Assembly: GCF_002162375.1 (NCBI RefSeq)
Contig: NZ_CP021425.1
Span: forward strand, 1,051,501-1,115,500
Length of the DNA: 64,000 nucleotides
Source: Oleiphilus messinensis
Lineage (GTDB): Bacteria > Pseudomonadota > Gammaproteobacteria > Pseudomonadales > Oleiphilaceae
Direction of reading: 5' to 3'
Each line of letters begins with the position of its first letter. The stretch's first letter is position 1. The position numbers and the translations under genes were made by a program. Shown piece by piece: positions 25,634 through 34,824 of the stretch. Below the pieces are notes generated by a model that saw only the letters and a program-made list of their open reading frames with translations, did not search any database and had not been told where the DNA came from.

Positions 25634-26647
25634 ATGGCTGTTTTTACCCCCCTGACACAACAGGATATGGTTCAGATTTTAACGCAGTACACTGTGGGCC
25701 AACTGGACAGCTACCGAGAAATCGGGCAGGGGATCGAGAATAGTAATTTTTTCGTTTTTAGTCGTGAAGCATCCCATCCGAAGCAAACTGATGTGCAAAA
25801 ACCTGATGAGTTAACCCGTTGGGTTTTAACGGTGTTTGAAACTCTCAAGGCAGATGAACTGCCGTTTTTCATGGCATTAACGACGCATCTTGCAGATTCT
25901 GCCTTACCTGTTCCGGCACCACAAATAACGCACACTGGCAAACTATGGCTGGAGGTGCGTGGTAAACCCGCAGCGTTATTTCCGTGTTTGAGGGGGGAGT
26001 GGGTTGCGAACCCGTCGCGAACACAGTGTGCCGCTTTAGGGCGTTATCTGGCCAAGATGCATGTCGTGTTGCGCGATTTTTCGCAAACGCGGGCACAACC
26101 CCGGGACATGGCCTGGATCACCCGTTCAATCAAACAATTACAGGGCTTGATTTCTGCCTTTGATGAACGGTTATTACACAATATTGTTCAGTTTTTAGAG
26201 GATAATGCATCGCCCATGCAGCTTTGCTCTGTGGGCACTGTTCATGGAGATTTGTTCCGCGATAATGTCCTGTTTACCGGCGACTCCATTACGGGAGTGA
26301 TTGATTTCTATCACTCTTGTCAGGATTACCTATTGTTTGATCTGGCGGTGGCAACGAATGACTGGTGCCTTGATGCCGAGCGGGGTTTTCTGGAGGATAA
26401 ACATGAAGCGATGGTGAGCGCTTATCGAGGCCTTCAAACCTGGACACAGGCTGATGAGGACTGCTGGCCAGCAATACAGCTTTTGGCTGCATTGCGCTTT
26501 TGGCTATCCCGACTGCTCAGTCGATATCTCGGAGGTTATCAGGGGCAGTCTACACAGGGCGATATCACCAAGGATCCGGACGAATTTAAATGTCGAATCC
26601 TGCATATTGTGCGACGATATCAGTTATTTCCAATAAAACCTGTCTGA
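25634..26647 (+). CDS. thrB: Homoserine kinase, choline-kinase-like type
   Basis: This 337-residue enzyme has the aminoglycoside/choline kinase fold used for homoserine kinase in Pseudomonas-type bacteria; it is not the GHMP-kinase ThrB of enterobacteria. The N-terminus has the family segment GQGIENSNFFV (about residue 31), the catalytic loop is VHGDLFRDNVLF (about 199-210) and the Mg-binding loop is GVIDFYHSCQDYLLFDLA (about 218-235). It makes O-phosphohomoserine for threonine synthesis. It lies 6 bp after the DUF2782 gene and ends 2 bp before the convergent cvfB stop. Confidence 0.93.
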   Translation: MAVFTPLTQQDMVQILTQYTVGQLDSYREIGQGIENSNFFVFSREASHPKQTDVQKPDELTRWVLTVFETLKADELPFFMALTTHLADSALPVPAPQITHTGKLWLEVRGKPAALFPCLRGEWVANPSRTQCAALGRYLAKMHVVLRDFSQTRAQPRDMAWITRSIKQLQGLISAFDERLLHNIVQFLEDNASPMQLCSVGTVHGDLFRDNVLFTGDSITGVIDFYHSCQDYLLFDLAVATNDWCLDAERGFLEDKHEAMVSAYRGLQTWTQADEDCWPAIQLLAALRFWLSRLLSRYLGGYQGQSTQGDITKDPDEFKCRILHIVRRYQLFPIKPV

Positions 26648-26649
26648 AG

Positions 26650-27501
26650 TTATTGCGATGTTTTGCCCTTGTCGGTAATGCGGATACCGTCTTTATCAAT
26701 CGTGATCAATTGTTGCTTGTAAAGTGCCCCGATTGTCATTTTGTAAGCATTCTTGCTGACTGCAAAGGCATCCCGGATAGAGTCTGGTGAGCTTTTGTCT
26801 GAGAGTGGTAAAAAACCATCTGCTTTGATTAACGCATTTAATACCTTTCGAGATAGATCGTCCACTTTTGCGTAGCCGGGTGCCTGCAGGCTCAGATCGA
26901 TTTTTCCATCTTCTCGTATGCGCTTGATAAATCCAGTACAACGGGTTCCAATCTTTAGGGGGGATGCGACATCCGAGAAAAAAAGCAGCCCCCAAGAGCG
27001 ATGGTTAATGACTGCGCTGTAACCGATATCCGTTTTGTCCGTGATCAGCAAATCCACTTTTTGGGCATTGGCAAAACCTTTCGAATCATGACTGATAAAT
27101 TTGTTCAGTTTCGACGAGCCTGCGATCCGGTTGCTGGCTTCATCGGTATATAAAAACACGGAGTAATAATGATCCGCCTGCATGGTTTTTTGCTGTTCGT
27201 TTGCAGGGACCAATAAATCCTTGGGTAATCCCCAATCCAGAAACGCGCCAAAATGGCTTACGGACACAACTTTCAAACTGGCAACTTCACCCACCTGGGC
27301 CTTTGGTTTCTTGGTTGTCGCAATGTAGCGATCTTCCGAGTCCAGATAGACAAATACATCGATTTCATCCCCGGGATTACACGTCTCCGGTACTTCGCGT
27401 TTTGGCAGGAGTATTTCGCCTAGCCATCCTCCTTGCAGGTAAACCCCTTGAGGTGCACTTTTTAAAACTCTGAGTTTGTTGAATCTACCAATGTTGGCCA
27501 A
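26650..27501 (-). CDS. cvfB: CvfB/YitL-type S1 RNA-binding protein
   Basis: This 283-residue protein is built from S1-like OB folds (about 5-60, 65-130 and 145-215) and a C-terminal winged helix (about 220-280, with SPDSIRDAFAVSKNAYKMTIGAL). VVSVSHFGAFLDWGLPKDLLVP (in part) is the S1 signature. CvfB was described in Staphylococcus as a virulence-affecting RNA-binding protein; relatives are widespread and their RNA targets unknown. It is convergent with thrB (2-bp gap) and divergent from the FMN reductase gene across a 201-bp spacer that holds a nested palindrome. Confidence 0.9.
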   Translation of the reverse strand: MANIGRFNKLRVLKSAPQGVYLQGGWLGEILLPKREVPETCNPGDEIDVFVYLDSEDRYIATTKKPKAQVGEVASLKVVSVSHFGAFLDWGLPKDLLVPANEQQKTMQADHYYSVFLYTDEASNRIAGSSKLNKFISHDSKGFANAQKVDLLITDKTDIGYSAVINHRSWGLLFFSDVASPLKIGTRCTGFIKRIREDGKIDLSLQAPGYAKVDDLSRKVLNALIKADGFLPLSDKSSPDSIRDAFAVSKNAYKMTIGALYKQQLITIDKDGIRITDKGKTSQ

Positions 27502-27549
27502 CTGAAACCTCTGCTTTGCTTAGTTTGATCATGGTTTAAAAACAGCTCA

Positions 27550-27583
27550 AGTTTACACCATTTGTACAAATTTGTGCCAAACT
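27550..27583. promoter_or_regulatory. Nested palindrome between cvfB and the FMN reductase operon, candidate operator
   Basis: ATTTGTACAAAT (27560-27571) is a perfect 12-bp palindrome. Around it lie AGTTTACAC (27550-27558) and GTGCCAAACT (27574-27583), which are reverse complements of one another except for one substitution and one extra base. The element is thus an inverted repeat of about 34 bp in the divergent promoter region. It suits a dimeric or tetrameric repressor. The binding protein is not in sight. Confidence 0.5.
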
Positions 27584-27702
27584 GGAAACGATGCTTCTGG
27601 ATAATTCTTCCTAAAAAACGCGCTCCTGTACAACGTTAGGGGGTTTTTTGACGGAAGTTGAGTCGAGTTCGAGCGGGGTTGTTGAGTAATAAGGGGAGAA
27701 CC

Positions 27703-28311
27703 ATGTCCAAGATTGTTGCAATTTCAGGTACGAGCAGGCCTGGAAATTACACATCACGTGCGATCCGGGTTGTGTCTGAAACCCTTCGGGAAAAAGGTGC
27801 TGATGTGATTGAGTTTGATGCCTGCGATCTTAATCTCAATTTTCCGGGCTTTCCCATCACGGAAGATGCCTTGAAGTTGCGGTCGGTGGTAAAGGAATCG
27901 ATTGGTGTGGTTTTGGGCACACCGGAGTATCACGGAACGTTCTGTGCCATGACCAAGCTGATTATCGAGAATCTTGACTTTCCTTCCGTACTGGCGGGAA
28001 AACCTGTTGCGCTGGTCGGCGTTGCTTCCGGGCGGATAGGGGCGATTAAATCGTTAGAGCAGCTCAAAGGTGTGTGCTCTCACGTGGGTGCAATTGTGAT
28101 ACCCGGAGCGGTCTCTATCGCGGGTGTTCATAATGTTTTCTCTGATTCGGGGGTTGTTGATACGGCGGCCGAATCGGCGCTACAGGGGGTAGCGACCGGG
28201 ATGTTGGGTTTTTTGAAAGAATATGTTTGTCCCAAATATGTGCTTGAACATGAGGGGCTTGAGGACAGTGTCCGTGGCGAGGGGCTACCTGCCTGGGTAG
28301 CCAGTCTGTGA
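27703..28311 (+). CDS. NAD(P)H-dependent FMN reductase (flavodoxin-like fold)
   Basis: This 202-residue protein has the flavin-binding loop ISGTSRPGNYTSRAI (about 6-20) and the GTPEYHGTFCAMTKLIIENL segment (about 73-92) of the NADPH-dependent FMN reductase/chromate reductase family. Such enzymes reduce flavins, quinones or metal ions in the cytoplasm. The ATG at 27703 follows AAGGGGAGA; the in-frame start at 27658 has no such site and adds unconserved residues. Its TGA overlaps the GTG start of the hybrid kinase by 3 bases, so the two are translationally coupled. This suggests the flavoprotein works with, or reports redox state to, the kinase. Confidence 0.9.
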   Translation: MSKIVAISGTSRPGNYTSRAIRVVSETLREKGADVIEFDACDLNLNFPGFPITEDALKLRSVVKESIGVVLGTPEYHGTFCAMTKLIIENLDFPSVLAGKPVALVGVASGRIGAIKSLEQLKGVCSHVGAIVIPGAVSIAGVHNVFSDSGVVDTAAESALQGVATGMLGFLKEYVCPKYVLEHEGLEDSVRGEGLPAWVASL

Positions 28312-31310
28312 TAAGAAAAAAACTGTTCAGGTTGGTCGCAGTCGTTGTTCTGGTTGCGGCTTTGTTTGCTGGTGCAAGTTATTTTATTCGATCCTGGGTG
28401 ATTCTTCCGAGCTTCGTCGAGTTGGAGCAAAAAGCCGTTCAGGCGGATTTCGAGCGGGTGCTTGAAGCCATCGAACGTGAGGCGGTACACGTTCAATTGC
28501 TGGCGGGTGATTGGGCGGTCTGGGATGATACCTACGAATTTATTGTTGATTTGAATCCCGAATACATTCAATCCAACCTGGCGTGGGAGTCTCTGTCCGA
28601 AGCCAGCGGCATTCACCTTATTTATTTCATGGATGAGCGCGGTGAATTGCGCTGGGGACAAGCCTATTCTCCGGTGGAGGGAAAGCGGGTCATGGTGCCG
28701 GAGTTTGATGCAGAAATTCAAATATTGAAGCCGAAATGGTGGCATTCAGCAGAGGCTCAATCCGGCGTCATCCTGACCGGTATGGGGCCGATGTTTATCT
28801 CGGCCTGGCCAATATTGCAGAGTGCCGGGGACGGACCCTCGAGAGGGACCCTGTTTATGGGGCGATTTATGAGCGCCGAAGTGCTCGCGGAGCTTCAGGA
28901 ACAGGTTAAAGTGGAGTTTAAAGCCTATCCGGTACCGGATTTTTTAGCAGCCAACCCGACGATACCCGATTTAGATTATGGTTCTGCGGAACAGCGCCAA
29001 AATTTGATTGATCGCCTGGTCGGGAAAAAAATGAGCACGACCGTTATGGATGAATTCCGAGTTCGTGCGATGGGCATTATTGACGACTTTGCGGGTAACC
29101 CGGCGCTTTTTATCGTTGCTGACCTGGATCGAGAGATCATGGCACAAGGACATAAAGCTGCACGTTTAGTTACCGTTTCAGTGATGATTACGCTGTTGGT
29201 AATTATTCTGGTTCTCTTTTCAGGGTTTGTGCTGTACAGCATCGGAATTCGACGTACCAACAAAATTATTACGGCAACCGTGACCCAGCGAACCCGTGAG
29301 TTGAGTGAAGCAAAGTTGCAGGCTGAGGAGGCTACGCAAAGTGCTCTACAGGCGAATGAGGCAAAAACGGAGTTTTTGGCCAATATCAGTCATGAAGTCC
29401 GCACTCCACTTAACGGCATAATTGGAATGGCTCAGCTTGCCGGTGATACCACTCAGGATATAAACCTTCGTAATATCTGTACCACGATTCTGCGTGAAGC
29501 TGATGCTTTGATCGGTTTGATTAACGATACCCTCGATTTATCGAAGATTGAGGCGGGTCGAATGGACCTGGAAATTCGACCGTTTAACTGTGTCGAGCAT
29601 ATTGAAGATATCGCTTGTGATGTTGCCTTGCGAATGGAAGGTAAAGATATTGAAGTAACTTGTTATGTCGCGCCTGATGTACCCGTGTGGATTTGTGGTG
29701 ATGCCCGGCGGCTTCGGCAGGTGCTTCTTAATCTCGCCTACAATGCACTGAAATTCACGCCATCTGGCGAAGTTCGGCTGCGGTTGACTCGAGCGGGTCA
29801 ACCGGGTGATGGCCTGACTCTGAAATTTGAAGTCGAAGATACTGGAATCGGGATTGCAGCAGAGAAGCAGGGCGATATTTTTCAGCGATTTACCCAGGCA
29901 GATGGATCCATGAGCCGACGTTTTGGTGGTACCGGCCTGGGTACCAGTATCGCTAAAGAGCTGGTTGAATTAATGAATGGCGAAATTGGTTTAAACAGCC
30001 AATTGGGTCAAGGCAGTACGTTTTGGTTTACGGCAGAGTTTGGCTTTTCTGAATCCCGTGAGGTTGCGGGTGAAATGTGGCAGGTACAGCAACCAGAACG
30101 AATACTGGTCGCAGATGGTTGTCCAAGCAGTGCGGCGAACATCTGTGCGTATCTTGAAGCATTGGGCTTTGAGTCTGTAACGGTCAGTTCTTTTGATGAA
30201 GCGCTGGATGTTGCAACCATTGCAGAGCTTGACGATGCGCCCTTCAAACTAATGCTGGCCGAAGAAAAGATTATAGCAGATGCACATGGAGAGAGCATCG
30301 AAGGCTTGCCCATTGTCGTAATGTCCAGAATTGGTCAGGCGGGACTGCTTGATTTTGGTCAGTTGAGCTCTGACAGTATCAAAGGTTTGTTAATCAAACC
30401 GGTTCGCTGGAGCTTTCTATGTGATCATCTCTGCCGGGTATTGCATGGGCATGGTATTGCAAGAAGTGCTTCAAGGGAGTCATCTGGTTCCCGCTCAAGC
30501 GGGCCAATTTCCGCTAAAGTGCTTTTGGTAGAAGATTATGTGACCAATCAACAGATTGCCCTGGCGCACCTGCGTTCGGCCGGTTTGACAGTCGAGCTTG
30601 CAGAAAATGGCGCGGAGGCCGTGGCGGCCTTCAAGTCCGATGAGTTTGATTTGATTTTTATGGATTTGCAAATGCCCGATATGGATGGTTATGAGGCGAC
30701 TCGGATTATTCGGGAAACAGAACGGGAGCGGGGCGTTGCTGATCATGAGCGTGTACCCATTATCGCGATGAGTGCCCATGCCCTCAAAGAGTACAAGGAT
30801 CGCTGCCTGGCATCAGGAATGGATGACTTTTTTGCTAAACCATTCAAGCGAGAGAGCTTGATTGCCAAAGTGAGAGACTGGTTGTATCGCTCAACTTCGG
30901 TAAACTATTTAGCGTCAACAGATGACTGCACCTCTGAATCCGAGGGAATTGACTATACTTCTGGGTCTGCGGTTGTAATTGATCTTGAGCAAGCTGTTGC
31001 CGAGTTTATGGGAGATCGTCAAACAGTAGAACAGACTTTGACCGCATTTCTTGCTGAATGCCGTCAGCAGATCAACAAAATGAAGCAGGCGTATGCTGCC
31101 GAGGACTGGCCCTGTCTGGCGAATGAAGCACATCGAATCAAGGGGGGGGCCGCAAATTTGACGGCGAAGATTCTTTCCAGTGCAGCCAGCTTGCTGGAAA
31201 CCGCATCCCGTGCGGGTGACAAAGAGGGTTGTGCGACAGCCCTGAAAAATGTAACCGACGCGCTCAAAGAGCTGGAACAGGAAGTAAAGGAGAAATTAAT
31301 TGGTGTCTAA
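28308..31310 (+). CDS. Hybrid sensor histidine kinase with CHASE4, receiver and Hpt domains
   Basis: This 1000-residue membrane kinase starts with GTG. TM1 is at about 8-27. A periplasmic CHASE4 domain (about 35-285) includes LLAGDWAVWDDTYEFI. TM2 is at about 288-312. HisKA carries SHEVRTP with His362; the ATPase domain has LNLAYNALKFT, DTGIGI and GGTGLG. A receiver-like region (about 592-715) lacks the acidic pocket and the phospho-accepting Asp at the expected place, so it looks inactive. A proper receiver follows at about 740-860 with DLIFMDLQMPDMDG, then an Hpt domain with AHRIKGGAANL at about 923-933. This is a complete internal phosphorelay. It overlaps both neighbours. Confidence 0.93.
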   Translation: MIRKKLFRLVAVVVLVAALFAGASYFIRSWVILPSFVELEQKAVQADFERVLEAIEREAVHVQLLAGDWAVWDDTYEFIVDLNPEYIQSNLAWESLSEASGIHLIYFMDERGELRWGQAYSPVEGKRVMVPEFDAEIQILKPKWWHSAEAQSGVILTGMGPMFISAWPILQSAGDGPSRGTLFMGRFMSAEVLAELQEQVKVEFKAYPVPDFLAANPTIPDLDYGSAEQRQNLIDRLVGKKMSTTVMDEFRVRAMGIIDDFAGNPALFIVADLDREIMAQGHKAARLVTVSVMITLLVIILVLFSGFVLYSIGIRRTNKIITATVTQRTRELSEAKLQAEEATQSALQANEAKTEFLANISHEVRTPLNGIIGMAQLAGDTTQDINLRNICTTILREADALIGLINDTLDLSKIEAGRMDLEIRPFNCVEHIEDIACDVALRMEGKDIEVTCYVAPDVPVWICGDARRLRQVLLNLAYNALKFTPSGEVRLRLTRAGQPGDGLTLKFEVEDTGIGIAAEKQGDIFQRFTQADGSMSRRFGGTGLGTSIAKELVELMNGEIGLNSQLGQGSTFWFTAEFGFSESREVAGEMWQVQQPERILVADGCPSSAANICAYLEALGFESVTVSSFDEALDVATIAELDDAPFKLMLAEEKIIADAHGESIEGLPIVVMSRIGQAGLLDFGQLSSDSIKGLLIKPVRWSFLCDHLCRVLHGHGIARSASRESSGSRSSGPISAKVLLVEDYVTNQQIALAHLRSAGLTVELAENGAEAVAAFKSDEFDLIFMDLQMPDMDGYEATRIIRETERERGVADHERVPIIAMSAHALKEYKDRCLASGMDDFFAKPFKRESLIAKVRDWLYRSTSVNYLASTDDCTSESEGIDYTSGSAVVIDLEQAVAEFMGDRQTVEQTLTAFLAECRQQINKMKQAYAAEDWPCLANEAHRIKGGAANLTAKILSSAASLLETASRAGDKEGCATALKNVTDALKELEQEVKEKLIGV

Positions 31311-32679
31311 ACCGAGGTTTTTAATCGTCGATGATGATTCAGTCAGTCGCGTGAAACTAAAAACCATTTTAAGCGAAGTCGGAGACTGTTTGAGTGCCGA
31401 GGGTGGAAACGAAGCGATCGGCTTGTTCATCCGGGAGTTTAACGGCGGAAAACCATTTGATATGGTTGCCCTGGACATTGATATGCCGGGAATCAAGGGC
31501 ACCGAAGTGCTGGCCCGTATTCGCCAATTCGAGCAGTCTGTTGATGAACCTTCGGATGCTGATACCCGTCCCCGAGCCCGGGTCGTGATGATTACTTCCC
31601 ATTCCGACCGTGCCCACGTACAAAAGGCGGTTAAATACGGCTGTGACGGGTATATCGTGAAGCCGTTCAATCAAATGAGTATCTTTGACAAATTGGCACA
31701 GTTTGGTTGGGTTGCCGGGCTGGAAGTCGTCAGTACTGCGGGGATTGGTGCTGCACAGTCGTCACCGGTGGCCGGTAAGCCTGAAAAAGCAACCAAACCC
31801 CAGAGCAACCAGCCCTCCTTGAAAACTGCAATTGTAGAAAAAATTAAAGAATTGAAAGCCGGCAAGTTCAGTTTGCCCTCGCAGCCCGATGTTTATCTTG
31901 AGTTGAAAAAGCTGATTGAGGATGGCGCAGATTTGTCTCAAGTCGCGGAGCTTCTGAAAAATCATGCCACCATAACAGGTACACTGATCAAGATATCCAA
32001 TACCGCCAAATATCGGCGGGTCAATCCCAATAAAAGCCTGGCGGAGGCGATAGCCCGGCTCGGACTGGAAGAGACCCTCGAGCAGGTTTGTGCAATCTGT
32101 ACCAAAGGAATGTGCACCGATGTGAGCCCCAAATATCGGGAGTTTGGTGAAGAGGTCTGGCGCACCTCCCTGGCTTGTGCGTATACCTGTGAAATTCTCA
32201 CCGCCGAGTTAAACCAGGAGCTGACCGTTGATCCGTTTACGATGGGGCTGATGCATGATATCGGAAAAATTGCATTATTGCGCATATTCGAATTTCTGGA
32301 AAAGAAAGGGCTTTATGGTGAGGAAATTGGCTGGGAGGAGATCCGACCGATCATGAACCAGTATGAGGGGGTTTTGGGAGCCATGCTGTTGCAGCAATGG
32401 CGCCTGCCGCCAGACTATCAGAAAGTTGCCCGCTATCATGGTTCGAAATTACCTGATGGCGGGGTTCTCGTTGCGTTGGATATTACCAATATGGCGATTG
32501 ACTTGATTCCCCTTCTGGATGTGTCTGCTGATCTAAGTACGGAAGATGCGAACGAGCGAGTCCAGGCTTTTTGTGATAAGTACACAGGAAGCTTTTCCGA
32601 ACTGAATAAAGATCTCGTCCTGAGCTTGTTGGAGCGGGTTTCCGGTACGCTGCGTGAAGGACTGGGGGCAATGTCCTAG
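31300..32679 (+). CDS. Response regulator with HDOD output domain
   Basis: This 459-residue protein has an N-terminal receiver (about 1-140: LIVDDDSVSRVKL, phospho-acceptor in MVALDIDMPGIKG, Lys in GYIVKPFN). A Pro/Lys-rich linker follows, then an HDOD domain (about 190-390) with the degenerate HD-like motif LMHDIGKIALLR. HDOD proteins are regulatory scaffolds and usually not phosphodiesterases. Start: TTG at 31300 or GTG at 31303, both inside the last codons of the kinase gene and preceded by AAGGAG. The overlap marks it as the partner of the hybrid kinase, receiving phosphate from its Hpt domain. There is no DNA-binding domain, so output is by protein contact. Confidence 0.93.
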   Translation: MVSKPRFLIVDDDSVSRVKLKTILSEVGDCLSAEGGNEAIGLFIREFNGGKPFDMVALDIDMPGIKGTEVLARIRQFEQSVDEPSDADTRPRARVVMITSHSDRAHVQKAVKYGCDGYIVKPFNQMSIFDKLAQFGWVAGLEVVSTAGIGAAQSSPVAGKPEKATKPQSNQPSLKTAIVEKIKELKAGKFSLPSQPDVYLELKKLIEDGADLSQVAELLKNHATITGTLIKISNTAKYRRVNPNKSLAEAIARLGLEETLEQVCAICTKGMCTDVSPKYREFGEEVWRTSLACAYTCEILTAELNQELTVDPFTMGLMHDIGKIALLRIFEFLEKKGLYGEEIGWEEIRPIMNQYEGVLGAMLLQQWRLPPDYQKVARYHGSKLPDGGVLVALDITNMAIDLIPLLDVSADLSTEDANERVQAFCDKYTGSFSELNKDLVLSLLERVSGTLREGLGAMS

Positions 32680-32803
32680 CTTCAAAATCTCGCTTTGCTG
32701 ACCTTAATGTCATCTCATGAGGACGTTAGAGTCATTGTGGCATCGAATCGGTAATGATTGAATGTGTCATGATTGTTTTATCCTTCTTTAGATCCGACCC
32801 CAA

Positions 32804-34297
32804 GTGAAAAGCAATATGACCAACCTTGATCTGAACACGGCCTCTGCGGGCGCCATAATATCAGGCATGAAAGCTGGAGAGCTCCGATCCCGGGATGTTC
32901 TGGAGCACTTTCTGGCTCGACTTGAACAACACAATCCATCCTTAAATGCCGTGGTTGCACAAAACATTGAAATTGCACGAGAGCAGGCCAGGCTTGCCGA
33001 TGTGAAACAGCAGTCAGGTGCTACTTTAGGTGCGTTGCATGGTTTGCCGGTGACTATTAAAGATACCTATGAAGTGGTTGGAATGCCAACGGTCTGCGGG
33101 TCATCGTCCTTGCGCGAGCATCTGTCAAAGCGTAATGCTGTTGCTGTTCAAAAAATGATTGATGCCGGGGCAATCGTCTTTGGCAAGACCAATGTTCCGC
33201 GTTTCGCCACAGACTTCCAGAGCTACAATTCGGTATATGGCCAAACCAATAATCCATGGAATTTGCAATGTACACCGGGAGGTTCTTCCGGTGGTGCCGC
33301 TGCGGCTCTGGCGGCAGGGATAACGCCAATCGAATTGGGAAGTGATATCGGCGGGTCAATCCGAACGCCAGCACATTACTGCGGGGTCTATGGTCACAAA
33401 CCCACGCAGGGTGTGATCAGTTTGCGTGGACACATTCCAGGCCCGCCTGGCGTGCTTTCAGAGCCTGATCTCGCAGTGGCAGGCCCACTTGCCCGGTGTG
33501 CGGAGGATCTGGAGTTGCTGATGTCGGTGGTGCAAGGCTGCACGGAAATCGAAGCCCGTCGCGGGCCGGTAAAGCTGCCGCGTTGTACGAAAAAGAAACC
33601 GGCCCAGTTTCGAGTTCGTTTCTGGATGGATGAAACACTTTGTCCGCTGGATGCGTCCGTTATGAATGCGTACAGCCATTTATTGGACGTAATGAAAAGT
33701 GCTGGGATTCAGGTGGATATCGGCGCGCCGGAGGAGTTCAGTTTTGAGCGTGTTTACAAGCTCTATCTTCGATTACTGGGCGCACAACTATCGAATACCG
33801 CCGGTAAGTGGCAACGTCTTCAATTAAAAGCCGCAGGGCCCTTGATTCAGCGTTTTGGCGAGTACTTCGGTGCCGGAGCTCACATGGAGGAGTTCTTCGC
33901 GGGGATGGCCATGAGTTATGCGGATTGGCAGCGTTGCAATGAGAGGCGCTGGCGACTGATCGAGAAAAGTGAGTACCTCTTCAGTCAATATGATGTACTC
34001 CTGACCCCCATTGTCCCGACGACGGCGATTACCCACGATAATGAACGTGCCGTTCATCGCCGCCAGATCCGGGTCAACGGCAGAACTCGGCCCTATACGG
34101 ATCATTTGCCGTGGATCGCTCTCGCAACTGCGCTGGGGTTGCCTGCGACATCTGCTCCGATTGCAGTTAGCTCACAGGGCATGCCGATAAACATCCAGAT
34201 TGTGGGGGCGCGTTACCGAGACGCAAACTGCTTTGCTTTTGCGAAAGTACTGGCGTCGTTGACTGGCCCTATCGCCCGACCTGCCGCTTTTTTCTAA
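32804..34297 (+). CDS. Amidase signature family hydrolase
   Basis: This 497-residue protein has the Ser-cisSer-Lys triad: Lys in LPVTIKDTYEV (about residue 83), GGSSGGAAAALAAG (about 158-171) and GSDIGGSIRTPAHYCGVYGHKP (in part; nucleophile Ser about 186). The closing MPINIQIVGARYRD segment is also typical. The substrate could be a carbon-amide of many kinds. Context gives no clue, as it stands alone between the signalling operon and ybaK. It is not GatA: no gatB or gatC is near and the N-terminus differs. The GTG at 32804 and the ATG at 32816 are both possible starts, and neither has a strong ribosome binding site. Confidence 0.88.
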   Translation: MKSNMTNLDLNTASAGAIISGMKAGELRSRDVLEHFLARLEQHNPSLNAVVAQNIEIAREQARLADVKQQSGATLGALHGLPVTIKDTYEVVGMPTVCGSSSLREHLSKRNAVAVQKMIDAGAIVFGKTNVPRFATDFQSYNSVYGQTNNPWNLQCTPGGSSGGAAAALAAGITPIELGSDIGGSIRTPAHYCGVYGHKPTQGVISLRGHIPGPPGVLSEPDLAVAGPLARCAEDLELLMSVVQGCTEIEARRGPVKLPRCTKKKPAQFRVRFWMDETLCPLDASVMNAYSHLLDVMKSAGIQVDIGAPEEFSFERVYKLYLRLLGAQLSNTAGKWQRLQLKAAGPLIQRFGEYFGAGAHMEEFFAGMAMSYADWQRCNERRWRLIEKSEYLFSQYDVLLTPIVPTTAITHDNERAVHRRQIRVNGRTRPYTDHLPWIALATALGLPATSAPIAVSSQGMPINIQIVGARYRDANCFAFAKVLASLTGPIARPAAFF

Positions 34298-34333
34298 TCT
34301 ACTTGCAGGCACTGGGGCTGCTCGCGTCAGGGG

Positions 34334-34804
34334 CTAAACCTGTTGCAGCAGCCCTGTTTGGGCTTGTGTGACGTTAATCAGATCCGAGGGTGAAAGCTCG
34401 ACCTCCAGGCCCCGCTTTCCAGCACTGACAAAAATTGTGCTGGACTGCTCTGCGCTTCGGTCAAGGTATGTGGCCAAACGCCGCTTTTGGCCGATCGGGC
34501 TAATACCGCCTACCAGGTATCCTGTGGCACTTTGCGCTTTTTGGGTGTCCGCCATTTCTGCTTTTTTTGCGCCCGCCAGCTTGGCCAGTGCTTTCAAGTT
34601 GAGTTGACTGGTGACCGGAAGAATTGCGACGACCAAATCACCTGTATTGAGGGTGGCAATCAGCGTCTTAAAAACCCGGTCAGGCTCAATGCCCAGTTTT
34701 TCTGCTGCTTCCAGACCATACGAAGGCGTTTGCGGATCGTGCTGATACTCGTGGATTGTGCAAGTGATCTTTTGCTTTTTTAATAAGGTAATCGCGGGGG
34801 TCAT
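34334..34804 (-). CDS. ybaK: YbaK-type Cys-tRNA(Pro) deacylase
   Basis: This 156-residue protein is of the YbaK/EbsC family, which hydrolyses cysteine misattached to tRNA-Pro by prolyl-tRNA synthetase. Recognisable segments are EYQHDPQTPSYGLEAAEKLG near residue 19, FKTLIAT (about 44), the catalytic Lys region LNLKALAKLAGAKKAEMA, and GYLVGGISPIGQKRRLATYLD (in part, about 95). The length is normal. It lies 74 bp downstream of the purD stop, separated from it by a perfect 13-bp hairpin. Confidence 0.93.
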   Translation of the reverse strand: MTPAITLLKKQKITCTIHEYQHDPQTPSYGLEAAEKLGIEPDRVFKTLIATLNTGDLVVAILPVTSQLNLKALAKLAGAKKAEMADTQKAQSATGYLVGGISPIGQKRRLATYLDRSAEQSSTIFVSAGKRGLEVELSPSDLINVTQAQTGLLQQV

Positions 34805-34824
34805 AGCACGGTACTGACCTGTAC

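Noticed and set aside
28128-28745. Minus-strand frame (205 codons) across the FMN reductase-kinase junction
   Set aside because: It is antisense to two overlapping real genes with conserved motifs.
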